Of a stretch of 64,000 nucleotides of DNA, positions 1-8,638 are shown piece after piece. The position numbers and the translations under genes were made by a program. The notes below the pieces were generated by a model. The model made no database searches and had not been told where the DNA came from. It worked only from the letters and a program-made list of their open reading frames with translations. Source of the DNA: Nocardioides terrigena (GTDB taxonomy: Bacteria > Actinomycetota > Actinomycetes > Propionibacteriales > Nocardioidaceae); NCBI RefSeq assembly GCF_003047265.1, contig NZ_PZYY01000003.1, positions 186,001-250,000 on the forward strand. The letters run 5' to 3'. How positions within the stretch are numbered: the stretch's first letter is position 1; each line of letters opens with the position of its first letter.

Positions 1-140
1 AAGGCGATGAGCGCGGCCACGAGGAACCACGAGCTGGTGACGAGCACGTCGATGCCGGAGACCGAGCCGACGCGGAACGTGCCGGCAGGGCGCTGCCGAT
101 CGGCATGTTGTCGATCCGCCGGCGGAGGAGTCTCGGTCAC
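1..140 (-). CDS. Site-2 protease (M50) family, N-terminal fragment
   Basis: The reverse strand from a GTG at 138-140 reads a short Pro-rich start, then GTFRVGSVSGIDVLVTSSWF and a hydrophobic run that leaves the window. This matches the N-terminus and first membrane helix of actinobacterial M50 intramembrane metalloproteases; the HExxH motif lies outside the window. It is divergent from the RecB-family gene, with about 55 bp between the starts. The family call rests on about 46 residues, so it is tentative. Confidence 0.5.
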   Translation of the reverse strand, partial: MTETPPPADRQHADRQRPAGTFRVGSVSGIDVLVTSSWFLVAALIA

Positions 141-195
141 CCCACGAGCCTAGCCGCGGGCCGTGGTGTCGGTGGGGTCACCTAGGGTGCGGCGC

Positions 196-1101
196 ATGAG
201 CTCGACTGCCCCCTCCCCCGCCGACCGGGTCTCCACCCCGGTCGACGGCGTCGACGTGCTGGGCGCGCTCTCCCCGAGCCGGGCGGGCGACTTCATGACC
301 TGCCCGCTGATGTATCGGTTCCGCACCATCGACAAGCTCCCCGAGCAGCCCTCGCCCGACGCCGTCCGGGGCACCGTGGTGCACAAGGTCCTGGAGGACC
401 TCTTCGACCTGCCCGCGACGGACCGCACGCCCGACGTCGCGGCCGACATGCTCGTCCCGTCCTGGGAGGCAGTCCTGGAGGCCGCCCCCGAGGTCGCGGA
501 GATGTTCGGTGACGAGGGGCCCGACGTCGCCTCGTGGCTGACCTCGTGCCGTGAGGTCCTCGACCGCTACTTCACCCTCGAGGACCCGCGCCGCCTCGAG
601 CCGGCCGAGCGCGAGCTGTACGTCGAGACGGTGCTCGACAGCAAGCTCCTGCTGCGTGGCTTCGTCGACCGCCTCGACGTGGCCCCTGACGGCCGGGTCA
701 GAGTGGTGGACTACAAAACGGGACGAAGCCCTGGGCCGGGCTTCGAGGCCAAGGCGCTGTTCCAGATGAAGTTCTACGCCCTGGTCGTCTGGCGCACCCG
801 CGGCGTGCTGCCGAGCGTGCTGCAGCTGGTCTACCTCGGCAACGGCGAGATCCTGCGCTACGAGCCCGACGAGGCCGACCTGCTCGCCACCGAGCGCAAG
901 GTCGAGGCGGTCTGGCGCGCCATCCGCGAGTGCGAGGAGACCGGCGACTGGCAGCCCAGCCCGTCGCGGCTGTGCGACTGGTGCAGCTACAAGCCGTTCT
1001 GCCCGTCGTACGGCGGCACGCCACCGCCGCTGCCCGAGCGGGTGCCGGTCCCGGACCCCTCCGGGGACGTCGACACCGACGAGGGCGTCACCGCCCGCTG
1101 A
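196..1101 (+). CDS. RecB-family PD-(D/E)XK exonuclease
   Basis: A stand-alone RecB/Cas4/AddB-like nuclease of 301 aa. The ATG at 196 is preferred over the GTG at 163 because recognisable sequence begins at MSSTAPSP. The nuclease core is visible: His63 in GTVVHKVLE, Asp158 in GFVDRLD, and DYKTG at 172-176. Cys36 (TCPLMYRF) together with the C-terminal LCDWCSYKPFCP cluster gives the four cysteines of an AddB/Cas4-type iron-sulfur latch. It probably acts on DNA ends in repair; its exact role is unknown. The 3' end overlaps the convergent HAD gene by 14 bp. In Mycobacterium tuberculosis a homolog lies near metH and a PAC2 gene (from memory), which fits this being core chromosome. Confidence 0.85.
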   Translation: MSSTAPSPADRVSTPVDGVDVLGALSPSRAGDFMTCPLMYRFRTIDKLPEQPSPDAVRGTVVHKVLEDLFDLPATDRTPDVAADMLVPSWEAVLEAAPEVAEMFGDEGPDVASWLTSCREVLDRYFTLEDPRRLEPAERELYVETVLDSKLLLRGFVDRLDVAPDGRVRVVDYKTGRSPGPGFEAKALFQMKFYALVVWRTRGVLPSVLQLVYLGNGEILRYEPDEADLLATERKVEAVWRAIRECEETGDWQPSPSRLCDWCSYKPFCPSYGGTPPPLPERVPVPDPSGDVDTDEGVTAR

Positions 1102-1744
1102 CGAAGCCCGCCAGGTCCTCGGTGGTCAGGCCCGCGAGCGTGCCCGCGAAGACCCGACGCCGCCCGTCGAGGATCGGGACGTGGTTGGGCACGCACAGCA
1201 CCACGCAGCCGGCCGCCTCGGCGGACTTCGCCCCCGTGTTGGAGTCCTCGATGGCCAGGCAGTCACCGGCCTCCACACCGAGGTCCGCAGCCGCCTTGAG
1301 GTAGGGCTCGGGGTGCGGCTTGCCGAACTCCACGCGGTCGCCGGTGACGACGGTGCCGAAGGTGCCCTCCGGCAGGTGCTCCAGGATCGGCTCCACGAAG
1401 CGCATCCACGACATCGTCACGAGGGCACAGGGGACGTCGTTGGCCCGCAGGTCGGCCAGCAGCTCGCGACCGCCGGGGCGCCACGGCACCTCACGTCGGA
1501 CCCGCTCGACGACGCCGTCGAGCAGCTCGTCGACGATCTGCTCGGGGGTGCGGTCGATGCCCATGTGCTCGCGGATGTAGACCCCGGACTCGAGCAGCGC
1601 GTTGCCGACGAGGTTGAGGGCGTGCTCGTCCGACCAGCTGCCGCCGTACTTCGCGGCCATCGCGTACTCGGTCTCGATCCAGTACGGCTCGGTGTCGACG
1701 AGGGTGCCGTCCATGTCCCACAGGACGGCCGCCGGCGGGCGCAC
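1088..1744 (-). CDS. HAD-superfamily hydrolase (beta-phosphoglucomutase-like)
   Basis: A 218-aa HAD phosphatase. Motif I is DMDGT with nucleophile Asp10 and Asp12, motif II Ser/Thr lies in CALVTMSW, and the C-terminal acidic motif is GDCLAIEDSNTG. A cap domain follows motif I, as in the PGM-like subfamily, so a phosphorylated sugar or metabolite is the likely substrate. The GTG at 1742-1744 is the start used here. The first 12 or so codons coincide with a 29-bp direct repeat that recurs at 49062-49090, so the island entered at the very 5' end of this gene. The start codon and upstream region are therefore island-derived, and expression may differ from the ancestral gene. Confidence 0.88.
   Translation of the reverse strand: MRPPAAVLWDMDGTLVDTEPYWIETEYAMAAKYGGSWSDEHALNLVGNALLESGVYIREHMGIDRTPEQIVDELLDGVVERVRREVPWRPGGRELLADLRANDVPCALVTMSWMRFVEPILEHLPEGTFGTVVTGDRVEFGKPHPEPYLKAAADLGVEAGDCLAIEDSNTGAKSAEAAGCVVLCVPNHVPILDGRRRVFAGTLAGLTTEDLAGFVSGR
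1708..1736. repeat. attL core: 29-bp direct repeat, left island boundary
   Basis: This 29-bp segment, beginning CGTCCATGTCCCACAGGACG, is identical to 49062-49090 in the same orientation. It encodes the HAD motif I region (LWDMDG) on the minus strand. The excisionase and integrase begin about 220 bp to its right. The identity stops sharply at both ends, as expected of a tyrosine-recombinase core. Confidence 0.85.
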
Positions 1745-1756
1745 TCCCCCATCCGG

Positions 1757-1875
1757 GCGCTGACCTGCGGAAACATCAGAATTGACGGTACTCAGAATGC
1801 CCTCCGAAGCGCTTCATGCGACGTTCCATGCGACGAACCACCCTAGAACGGGACCCTCCGGCATAGAACATCGTG
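1757..1875. repeat. attP-arm-like block with arm-type repeats
   Basis: This block aligns, with one gap of about 11 bp and scattered mismatches, to 49111-49218, which lies outside the right core. It contains two tandem copies of CATGCGACG (1813-1823 and 1824-1835), likely integrase arm-type sites. Similar copies lie at 48916-48937, inside the right end. The role is inferred from position and repetition. Confidence 0.55.
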
Positions 1876-1954
1876 GCGGCGACCCCGCCCCGGCCTGGCC
1901 GCATCCGGACGCCTCGCGACCGATCCCGCGCGGACCGTGGCGCTTGTACACGTC

Positions 1955-2188
1955 ATGAGCAACCACACCATCGCCGTGCCGATCACCACCTGGGCCGAGC
2001 TGCGCAGCAGCGACCGCGAGGTCCTCAACCGGGCCGAGGTCGCCGCGCTCCTCTCCCTCGACCCCCGCACCGTCGACCACGCCATCGAGGACGGCACCAT
2101 CCCCGCCGTCCACGTCGGTCGCCGCGTCCTGATCCCCCGGCGCCCCCTTTTGCGCGCCCTCGGCGTCGATGAGGAGACCTCGACGTGA
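1955..2188 (+). CDS. Excisionase-like helix-turn-helix protein
   Basis: A 77-aa MerR/excisionase-type winged-helix protein. The stretch LNRAEVAALLSLDPRTVDHA is a typical recognition helix, followed by the wing GTIPAVHVGRRVLIPRRPLL. Such proteins bend att-site DNA and bias the adjacent integrase toward excision. The stop codon overlaps the integrase GTG start (GTGA), so the two are translationally coupled. A GTG at 1937 would add six residues; the ATG at 1955 is preferred because the extension looks unconserved. Position directly beside attL supports the role. Confidence 0.75.
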   Translation: MSNHTIAVPITTWAELRSSDREVLNRAEVAALLSLDPRTVDHAIEDGTIPAVHVGRRVLIPRRPLLRALGVDEETST

Positions 2189-3483
2189 CCGCACGCCGGG
2201 CCTCCACCGCCCGCGGGCGCGGCACCGGGTCCATCACGTCCTACCGGACGAAGGCCGGGCGCCGCTGGCGCTTCGAGATCCGCGTGCCCCTCGACCCCGG
2301 CCGGCCCGAGGAAGGCACCCGGGCCCTGTCCCGCGGCGGGTTCACCAGCCACGACGAGGCCGAGACCGGCCTCACCCTGCTGCGCGCCGACCTGCTCCGC
2401 CGGATCCCGCAGTCCGTCGGCCGGGACACCTTCCGCGGCTACGGGCAACGGTGGCTCGACGGTCACGCCTGCGGCAACGGCACGCGGATGTACATCCAAC
2501 GGGTGCTGAAGGCGATGGACCCCTACATCGGCTCGGTCCCGCTCACGGACGTCCGGGCCACCGACCTGGCCGCGGCCTACCGGGGGCTCGAACGGGGGCT
2601 CCGGCAGCCGCCGTCACCCAAGCGTCCACACCCGGGGCTGGCCACCTCCACCGTGGCGAGGTACGCGAACTGGGTCAACACGATCTTCCTGGCAGCGCTC
2701 GACGAGGGACTGATCGTCAAGAACCCCGCCAACTCCAAGCACGCCGGCCGCCCCAAGGGCGAGAGCGCCAAGCGGGTGAAGCCGTTTGCGATCTGGAACG
2801 TCGAGCAGCTCACCCGGTTCTGCGACTGGGCCCTGACCGAGGACGAACCCTGGGCGATGGCCTGGGTGCTGCTCGCCCGCACCGGACTGCGCTCGGGCGA
2901 GCTGTTGGGGCTCCGCTGGGGTGACGTCGACCTCGTCAAGCAGGAGCTGCGCATCGAGCGTGCCCTGCACTACGACGAGACCCGGCCCGCCGGGGACCGG
3001 TACGCGATCGGCGCGGTCAAGGGCGGTCGGCCGCGCACCGTCACCATCGACACCACCTGCGTCACGCTGCTGCAGGAGTGGCGCCGAGACCTGCATGCCG
3101 CCCTGACCGGGGAACGAGACAACGTCACCGCGCTCCGCGGGTTGCGCTCCAGCGACCCCGTCTTCCCCCCGTTGCCCGGCCGCGCGGCCACCCAGTCCGG
3201 CCTGCTCGCCGCGTTCCAACGCGTCCAACAGCACTACCGCCACGCGCACCCCGACCACGACCTGCCCGCCCTCACCGTGCACCAGCTGCGCCACACCCAC
3301 GCCTCCCTGCTCTTCGAGGCCGGGCAGTCGGTCAAGGTCGTCCAGGAACGCCTCGGGCACGCCAGCGCCCAGGTCACGCTCAACACCTACGCCCACCTGC
3401 TCCACGACGCCCAGACCCGCGCGGCGGCGGCTCTCGACGAGCTCCTCGGCGGAGGCATCGGAACCGGTCGTGAGGCGCACTGA
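2185..3483 (+). CDS. Tyrosine-recombinase integrase of the island
   Basis: A 432-aa phage/ICE-type integrase that should catalyse recombination at the 29-bp core sites. Residues 1-120 form an arm-binding and SAM-like N-terminal region. The catalytic set is complete: Arg236 (ARTGLRSGE), Lys279 (AVKGGRPR), His366 and Arg369 (TVHQLRHTH), His392 (RLGHAS) and Tyr402 (NTYAHLL). It starts with GTG at 2185 inside the excisionase stop. No transfer or replication genes were recognised on the island, so it is more likely an integrated or decayed element than a complete conjugative one. Confidence 0.93.
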   Translation: MTARRASTARGRGTGSITSYRTKAGRRWRFEIRVPLDPGRPEEGTRALSRGGFTSHDEAETGLTLLRADLLRRIPQSVGRDTFRGYGQRWLDGHACGNGTRMYIQRVLKAMDPYIGSVPLTDVRATDLAAAYRGLERGLRQPPSPKRPHPGLATSTVARYANWVNTIFLAALDEGLIVKNPANSKHAGRPKGESAKRVKPFAIWNVEQLTRFCDWALTEDEPWAMAWVLLARTGLRSGELLGLRWGDVDLVKQELRIERALHYDETRPAGDRYAIGAVKGGRPRTVTIDTTCVTLLQEWRRDLHAALTGERDNVTALRGLRSSDPVFPPLPGRAATQSGLLAAFQRVQQHYRHAHPDHDLPALTVHQLRHTHASLLFEAGQSVKVVQERLGHASAQVTLNTYAHLLHDAQTRAAAALDELLGGGIGTGREAH

Positions 3484-3886
3484 GGCCCGTGCGGTGAACC
3501 AGAACTGCGCGGGTGACGCAATGCGCCACCGGGTTGAACCACGTCAACGCCTTCCGAATCGGACAGCCACGCCCCTTGCCTGAAGGCGTGCAGAACAGCG
3601 CTTCGGTCACTGGTGGGCTTTGTGCCACACACACGCCGTTCGCCACCAGCGAGCGCGTCTCGGACACCGACAAGATGGGGCATGTCGTCCTCATTGGCGC
3701 CTAGAGTCGCTCTCCGGGGTCGCGGGGTCGGGGGACCACCGCGGCCACGGGGGCCGACCGTCGGGTGAGTGCCGCAGGGGCGTGAACCCGCGGTCGGCCA
3801 CACCAGGCGAGGGTGACGTTTGCTGACACTGTCGCAGCGGCGGCACAGCGGAGCCCGGTTAGAGCGCGGGCCGAGTGGAGGTCTTG
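3484..3886. other. Intergenic, no supported gene
   Basis: No ORF here shows family resemblance. The sequence is GC-rich with short G-runs near 3717-3760. It may hold the integrase terminator, but no clear hairpin with a T-tract was seen. Confidence 0.5.
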
Positions 3887-4345
3887 TCAACGCAGCGTTT
3901 CGAGGCGCCGGCCGTCGCTCGGTTGTCCGGGTGGGAGGCCGGGGCCGCGTCGTACCTCGAGCAGTCTGCGAGCGGCGTGCGTGAGGGGGCAGCCGCCGTC
4001 GGCGGCGAAATGGATCGCGTCGACGAGCTGCCTGTGCGACCCGTCTTTCACGAGGTATCCGCAGGCTCCGGCTCCGAACGCCTCCCGAATGAGCCTGCGG
4101 GTGCAGGTGACGCTCAGGATGACGACACGGACGTCGGGCAGCTCGCGGCACAGCTCGCGGGTGGCGTCGATGCCGTCGCGTCCCGGCAGCCTGATGTCCA
4201 TGACGACCACCTGGGGTTGCGTACGCCGACCCGCTGTGACCGCCTCCTCTGCGTCGGCGGCCGTGGCGACGAGCTGGAGACCGGATTCCTGACCAACCAC
4301 GTAGGTCAGCGCGTCGAGCATGACGCGGTTGTCATCGACGAGCAT
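3887..4345 (-). CDS. Truncated response-regulator receiver domain
   Basis: A NarL/FixJ-type receiver without an output domain. The acidic pocket is at MLVDDNRVML, the phospho-acceptor Asp is in QVVVMDIRLPGRDG, and the Thr/Ser and Lys positions follow in VVILSV and GYLVKDG. The usual LuxR helix-turn-helix should begin near CPLTHAARRLLE, but the sequence becomes unrelated and stops at 152 aa. In-frame residues ILITV precede the ATG at 4345, and an AGGAG lies six bases before an ATT at 4358-4360, so an ATT start is possible. No kinase partner is adjacent. It is probably a broken remnant. Confidence 0.6.
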   Translation of the reverse strand: MLVDDNRVMLDALTYVVGQESGLQLVATAADAEEAVTAGRRTQPQVVVMDIRLPGRDGIDATRELCRELPDVRVVILSVTCTRRLIREAFGAGACGYLVKDGSHRQLVDAIHFAADGGCPLTHAARRLLEVRRGPGLPPGQPSDGRRLETLR

Positions 4346-4595
4346 GACCGTGATGAGAATGTCGATCTCCTCTCACGATTCCGACCTCGTAAGACGGATC
4401 GTCCAGCATCGACCTTGAGGATCCTTGGGGTTAGAGGTCACGATCACACCCAGCGCGCCGACCCGTCGGCTGGCGGCGCGAGACGCATCGCATAAGCGAA
4501 TGCCGACGACGGGATGCGCGGCCTCCGAGCGGCGAAGGAACCCCGCGTCCGGGCTGCCGCGCCTGATCGTGCGCGTCTTGGCCTCTGCGACGCTG

Positions 4596-4844
4596 TCAGC
4601 CCCCTCGGCGGTCGGCGAACTCGGTTGCGTCCCATTCCGAGGGAGACGCGGGCCGTCCTCCATGAGGCGTCACGCGACCGTCAAGGTGGTGTGCGAACAA
4701 CTTCGTGCTGCCGAGCTCGCCGGAGATCAACCTGAGGTGTCCCAGTGACTGTTCCAGGGACTCGTGAGCGTCGTACTCGTGCCCGCCCCGGCGACAGGCC
4801 CACCGTCCGTCGGCAAGCTCAATTGCTCGCAGAAACCACACCAT
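4596..4844 (-). CDS. Small hypothetical protein (82 aa)
   Basis: An ATG-started 82-aa ORF that reads like a real soluble protein: MVWFLRAIELADGRWACRRG, then HEYDAHESLEQSLGHLRLI, and LFAHHLDGRVT near the end. The mix of aromatic, acidic and aliphatic residues differs from the Arg/Pro-rich shadow ORFs around it. I recall similar short actinobacterial proteins of unknown function but cannot name a family. No obvious ribosome-binding site precedes the ATG and it stands alone in decayed DNA. Confidence 0.4.
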   Translation of the reverse strand: MVWFLRAIELADGRWACRRGGHEYDAHESLEQSLGHLRLISGELGSTKLFAHHLDGRVTPHGGRPASPSEWDATEFADRRGG

Positions 4845-5559
4845 CCAGGAATCGTGGCACCGCTAGTGCGCCGTCATGTAGGGGCGAATGGCACCTGGGT
4901 GGGATCCCGCAGATGCGCCGACCCTGCGGCGCGGGCACGTCTCCTCCGCCCCTCGCCCTCGGGGGACCACCTCCACGGGCTCGCGAGCGCCTGGGCACGT
5001 GGTCGCGGACGACGCTAGATGGATCACTCGTGCCTGGGTTCGTCAGCGCGCCGGCAGGTTCGTCGTGGCTCGGTGTAGGCACCCAGCTCGAACCCTCCTC
5101 GGAAGTCGTTGCCGCCAGCGCCAGGCCACCGTGCTCCGCGCCGGCTCGGAGAGTCCCGAGTCGGCATGACCCGTTCAGATCGCCGCCGAAGCAAGTCGTT
5201 GGTCTTGCGAGTCCCGGCGCAGCCGACCGTGGCCGTTTCGCCCGGTCGTGCACAGCCAGCCCGGCCGCTCGGCGAAGCACACACACCCTCGACGGGTCTA
5301 CGACGCGGCCATGATCGGCCACCCGAGCCGTAGCGCACGGCACCCAGCATGGCCGGTGGCACGGGCGCTGGGATGCTGCGCGACGCAGCGATCGCGTGGC
5401 GTGCGGTCAAGGGTGGACCGCAGCCCGGAACTACATCGTCGAGAAGCAGCACCCAATCGGCCGGGGGCCGCTTTGCCCAATGGCTGACCGAGCGGGTCAT
5501 CCGGCCATGGGTGTCGGTCCCCGTTGCGTCTGCGGACCGGTCCGGAGCACCATGGTTGG
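4845..5559. other. Gene-poor stretch, nothing recognised
   Basis: All frames give short Arg/Pro/Ser-rich ORFs typical of non-coding high-GC sequence. No RNA gene, repeat or remnant could be identified. Confidence 0.45.
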
Positions 5560-5679
5560 GTGACCCAGCCTGCACCGGAGCCTGCAGAGGACTACGAAGC
5601 GTGGCGTGACCTTCAGGATGTCCTCGAGGAACGCGACCGCGAGTGGTGGGACGACGACCAGGACGACGACGAGGGGTAG
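5560..5679 (+). CDS. 39-aa acidic small protein
   Basis: A GTG-started ORF encoding MTQPAPEPAEDYEAWRDLQD followed by VLEERDREWWDDDQDDDEG. The highly acidic, helix-prone composition with a WW pair and Asp-rich tail is not what random GC-rich DNA yields. A strong hairpin follows 40 bp downstream. No family is known to me and no good ribosome-binding site is visible. The function is unknown. Confidence 0.45.
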   Translation: MTQPAPEPAEDYEAWRDLQDVLEERDREWWDDDQDDDEG

Positions 5680-5719
5680 CTATCCCGACATCAGACCGCG
5701 CGCGCTTCGCACTGGGCGA

Positions 5720-5758
5720 CGCCCCGTCCTGTCACGGAAGAGACCGTGAGACGGGGCG
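5720..5758. terminator. Strong stem-loop after the 39-aa ORF
   Basis: Arms CGCCCCGTC (5720-5728) and GACGGGGCG (5750-5758) pair perfectly. Inside them TCACGG and CCGTGA extend the stem around a 6-nt loop. There is no T-tract, as is common for actinobacterial terminators. Confidence 0.5.
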
Positions 5759-5876
5759 CCGCGTCAATCGCACCCTGATGGCTCAAGGCACACACCCCCT
5801 GGTAGTGGCCCTAGAGCCACCCCCGTTGTGGGTGCACACCTGACGTACCCCCGACTTCCCCGCGTATACGGGGTGC

Positions 5877-5916
5877 GGCGTCGTCGGAGCCCCATGGGGT
5901 GGGCTCCGACGACGCC
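5877..5916. terminator. 16-bp perfect inverted repeat hairpin
   Basis: GGCGTCGTCGGAGCCC (5877-5892) and its exact complement (5901-5916) flank an 8-nt loop. It lies in the 420-bp gap between the 39-aa ORF and the convergent gene at 6101, where a bidirectional terminator is plausible. The rest of the gap holds nothing recognisable. Confidence 0.45.
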
Positions 5917-6100
5917 GGCAGACGATGCTCACGTGCGTGGCCGGGGTGTGGGTCGGGCCGGAGCCACTCACACTCGCCAGCAGTGATCCGCCCGCAGTGA
6001 GGCAGGGCAGACTCCCTCCCAGGAGGCGACACAAAGATTAGGCCGAGGGCCAGTCGCAGCGGGGGTGAACAGCGAAGGTGACCAGAGTTGGTGACGGTTG

Positions 6101-6316
6101 TCACCAGTCCGGGCGCCACTCGGACTTGTCGAGGCGCACCCGGTCGGCTGGGAAACTGCCGACGTGGCGCATGCCGTCGCGGCTCCAGTTTACGTTCACC
6201 CACCAGGTGCCGTCGTCGCGCTGGGACCACATGCACAGCGCGCCGGAGTGCCAGACGTGATCGACAAGTACCGCGACCTCGGGCCGCTCGCCTGGCGGGT
6301 AGACGTGGGAGGGCAC
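6101..6316 (-). CDS. Small hypothetical protein (71 aa)
   Basis: The open frame extends upstream, but recognisable sequence starts at the GTG at 6314-6316: VPSHVYPPGERPEVAVLVD, then MWSQRDDGTWWVNVNWSRDG and FPADRVRLDKSEWRPDW. The Trp-rich beta-strand pattern and FPADRVR ending resemble short actinobacterial proteins of unknown function that I recall from related genomes. There is no signal peptide or membrane segment. It is isolated between a hairpin region and an IS110 relic. Confidence 0.55.
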   Translation of the reverse strand: MPSHVYPPGERPEVAVLVDHVWHSGALCMWSQRDDGTWWVNVNWSRDGMRHVGSFPADRVRLDKSEWRPDW

Positions 6317-6817
6317 AGCCCGGATGCTAGGCCACTCGACCGCCCGCCGGAGCGTGTCCGGCGGGCGGTCGGATGATGGTCGGAACGTTCCCCCGACCGC
6401 GAACCACGAGCCCGATGCTAGGCGGGACTGTGCGCGTCGGTACCACCCACAGAGGTGATCCACCTGTGAGGGCAGCGCACCGACGCCGGTCTGGCCGATC
6501 GGGGGAGACGCAACCATTGCGACATCGAACGCAAAACCGCCCACGCACGGGGGGAGCGACGTGGGCGGCTGCCTGGCGCCTGCCGCGAGGCCGAAGACGT
6601 GAGCGTCACGCAGCGTCGGGCGTCAGTTCGACCGTAGGGCTCTCCCTCGCAGGATGGCTAGGCCCGCTACGGGGTAACTCCCCCGATCGTTCACCGCCCA
6701 AATGCACGATGACGATCGGAGTAAAGACCGGCCCGCCGCGGCACACACGGGGGAATGTTGACGCGATGGACCGGCGCGCCGATCGTAGACGACACCCGAA
6801 GTGAGGGCTCGTCCATG

Positions 6818-7016
6818 CCGCTCAACCCCCTCACCAGACCCGCCCGCCCGGGCGGCCGGGCCCAGTGTCGCTCGGAAGGTCCTCTGCCGGGATACAGATT
6901 CTCGTGCTCGCAGCAACAGCTCAATGGCACCGAAAGACCCGGCCTCAGACACCTCACGGGCCCACCCTGCCCCGGTATGAGCCGACGTCACCGGCGACCG
7001 CGCGCCTCCCATCTCC
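6818..7016 (-). mobile_element. Solo relic of an IS110-family left end
   Basis: This roughly 200-bp stretch is a diverged copy of the non-coding region upstream of the IS110 transposase at 8350-8560. The shared blocks include GCTCGGAAGGTCCTCTGCCG, then GGGATACAGA and CTCGTGCTCGCAGCAAC. It retains a CAT (ATG of the lost transposase) at its left edge and then loses similarity, so only the leader survives. In IS110-family elements this region can encode the bridge RNA. Confidence 0.6.
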
Positions 7017-7088
7017 CGATGAGCGGACGGAGCCCGCGAGCCCTCACAGACCCGTGAATCACCTGTACCGGGGCGCGCGACAGCGCGC

Positions 7089-7105
7089 GTCGGGCGGAGC
7101 CCGAC
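7089..7105. terminator. Hairpin downstream of IS110 transposase
   Basis: GTCGGGC (7089-7095) and GCCCGAC (7099-7105) form a 7-bp stem with a 3-nt loop just beyond the transposase stop. It may be a terminator or the right end of the element. Confidence 0.35.
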
Positions 7106-7123
7106 GATGCAGTTCCGTACGGG

Positions 7124-8359
7124 TCAGGCGGCAGCGGGATCGATCACCACGGTGTGTCCGAGCTTCTCGAGCTGTGCCACGAGCCGGCGGGTGTGTGCCT
7201 CCTCGTTGCGTTTGGCCAGCCAGTCCGTGCCCAGGTCTTGGTAGGGCTGGTCGCGCTTGAGCATGTAGTAGGACGTGGTCAGGATCGAGTGCGCCACCGC
7301 CACCTGCGCGCGACTCATCCCCCGCCGTCGGGTCAGCCGTGAGTGCTGGACCGCGAGGTAGTTCTTGTCGCGCATACGACCCACCGACCCGGCGGCCTCC
7401 ACGAGCATCGCCGACAACCACTTGTTACCCCGCCGACGACCGGCCGGGGTGCGCTTGCCCGCCGACTCATACATCGCCGGCGCCAGTCCCGCCCACGACG
7501 CCAGATGCGCCGCCGACGGGAACTTCGACATGTCACCACCGGTCTCCGCGATGATCACCTGCGCCACCCGCGGCCCCACCCCCGGAATGGTCAACAACAG
7601 CTCGATCTCGTGCGCCCAGGGCTCGCACGCCGCCACGATCGCCTCGTCCAGCTCGACCAACGCACGCTCGACCCTGTCCAGCCGATCCAGGATCGACCTC
7701 GCCAGCTGCGCGTGATGGGCATCGAAGTGGCCCTCCAACGCCTGGGCCAGGTCGGGGATCTTGCGACGCATCCGACCCTTCGCCATTTCGGCCAGCACCC
7801 GCGCGTCGGTCTCGCCCTCGATCATCGCGGCCAACATCGCCCGCGCTGACACCGTGGTCAGCGACGACGCGACCGTTGACAGCTTGATCGAGGCGTCCTC
7901 GAGCATCAGCTCCAACCGCACCGTTTCCCGGGTCCGGTCCCCCATCAGCTGGACCCGATAGCGCGTCAACATCCGCAACCGTCGGATCGCCGGTGGCGGC
8001 ACGAACGACGGCGTCAGCAACCCGTACTCCAGGAGCTGCGCGATCCACTCCGCGTCACGCACATCGGTCTTGCGACCCGGCACTGCCTTCATGTGCGCCG
8101 CGTTCAGCAACCAGACCTCCATCACCTCCTCCAGGCAGTAGAACGGCGGCTTCCAGTACGTCGAGGTCGACTCCATCGCCGCGATCGTCACCCCCGACTC
8201 CACCAACCAGTCCCGCATCACCCCCAGCGAACCGGTCGTGGTCTTGAACGTCCGCGTGGCGCTGTGCCGTCCACGTCGTGCACCCGGCGTGCGCACACAC
8301 ACCGTCAACGACGCCTTGCCGATATCCAGCCCCGCGACTCTCTCGTAGAGCACTTCCAT
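7124..8359 (-). CDS. IS110-family transposase (DEDD), copy 1
   Basis: A 411-aa recombinase. The ATG at 8359 is chosen because MEVLYERVAGLDIGKASLTV is the typical start; the longer frame reads into the non-coding leader. The RuvC-like DEDD half shows Asp12 (GLDIGK), Glu in AMESTSTYW and Asp in GRKTDVRDAEW. The C-terminal half has the helix-hairpin-helix LLTIPGVGPRVAQVI and the Ser-containing SWAGLAPAMYESAGKR. Members insert without classical terminal inverted repeats, and several use an RNA guide encoded in the element's non-coding end. The gene is intact and divergent from the second IS110 gene. Confidence 0.92.
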   Translation of the reverse strand: MEVLYERVAGLDIGKASLTVCVRTPGARRGRHSATRTFKTTTGSLGVMRDWLVESGVTIAAMESTSTYWKPPFYCLEEVMEVWLLNAAHMKAVPGRKTDVRDAEWIAQLLEYGLLTPSFVPPPAIRRLRMLTRYRVQLMGDRTRETVRLELMLEDASIKLSTVASSLTTVSARAMLAAMIEGETDARVLAEMAKGRMRRKIPDLAQALEGHFDAHHAQLARSILDRLDRVERALVELDEAIVAACEPWAHEIELLLTIPGVGPRVAQVIIAETGGDMSKFPSAAHLASWAGLAPAMYESAGKRTPAGRRRGNKWLSAMLVEAAGSVGRMRDKNYLAVQHSRLTRRRGMSRAQVAVAHSILTTSYYMLKRDQPYQDLGTDWLAKRNEEAHTRRLVAQLEKLGHTVVIDPAAA

Positions 8360-8560
8360 GCCGATCAGCTCCCTCACCAGACCCGCCGGCCCGCCCGGGC
8401 GGTCGGGCCGGGTCGCTCGGAAGGTCCTCTGCCGGGATACAGACCCTCGTGCTCGCAGCAACAATCCAAAGGCACCCGAAGACCCCGCGTCAGACACCTC
8501 AACGGGCTCACCCCGCACCAGTGTGATCCGACGTCGCCGAGCGACCCCCCGATTCTCATC
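8360..8560 (-). ncRNA. Candidate IS110 bridge-RNA region (left end)
   Basis: This non-coding leader of transposase copy 1 is conserved in a solo relic at 6818-7016. IS110-group elements are known to encode a structured bridge RNA between the left end and the transposase start. Conservation of about 200 bp without coding potential, including the self-complementary GGCCCGCCCGGGCGG near 8388, fits that. The RNA ends and guide loops could not be defined. Confidence 0.4.
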
Positions 8561-8638
8561 CCCCAACGCAGCGACGAAGTCGCAAGCCTGCACACCTCAT
8601 GCACTTCTGGAACAGTCCCTGTCGTCCGTACGAAACTC

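Noticed and set aside
1700..1760. A tRNA gene as the integration target
   Set aside because: No tRNA-like cloverleaf is seen; the repeated core is HAD coding sequence.
3875..4495. A 206-aa plus-strand frame
   Set aside because: It is antisense to the receiver domain, whose minus-strand motifs are clear.
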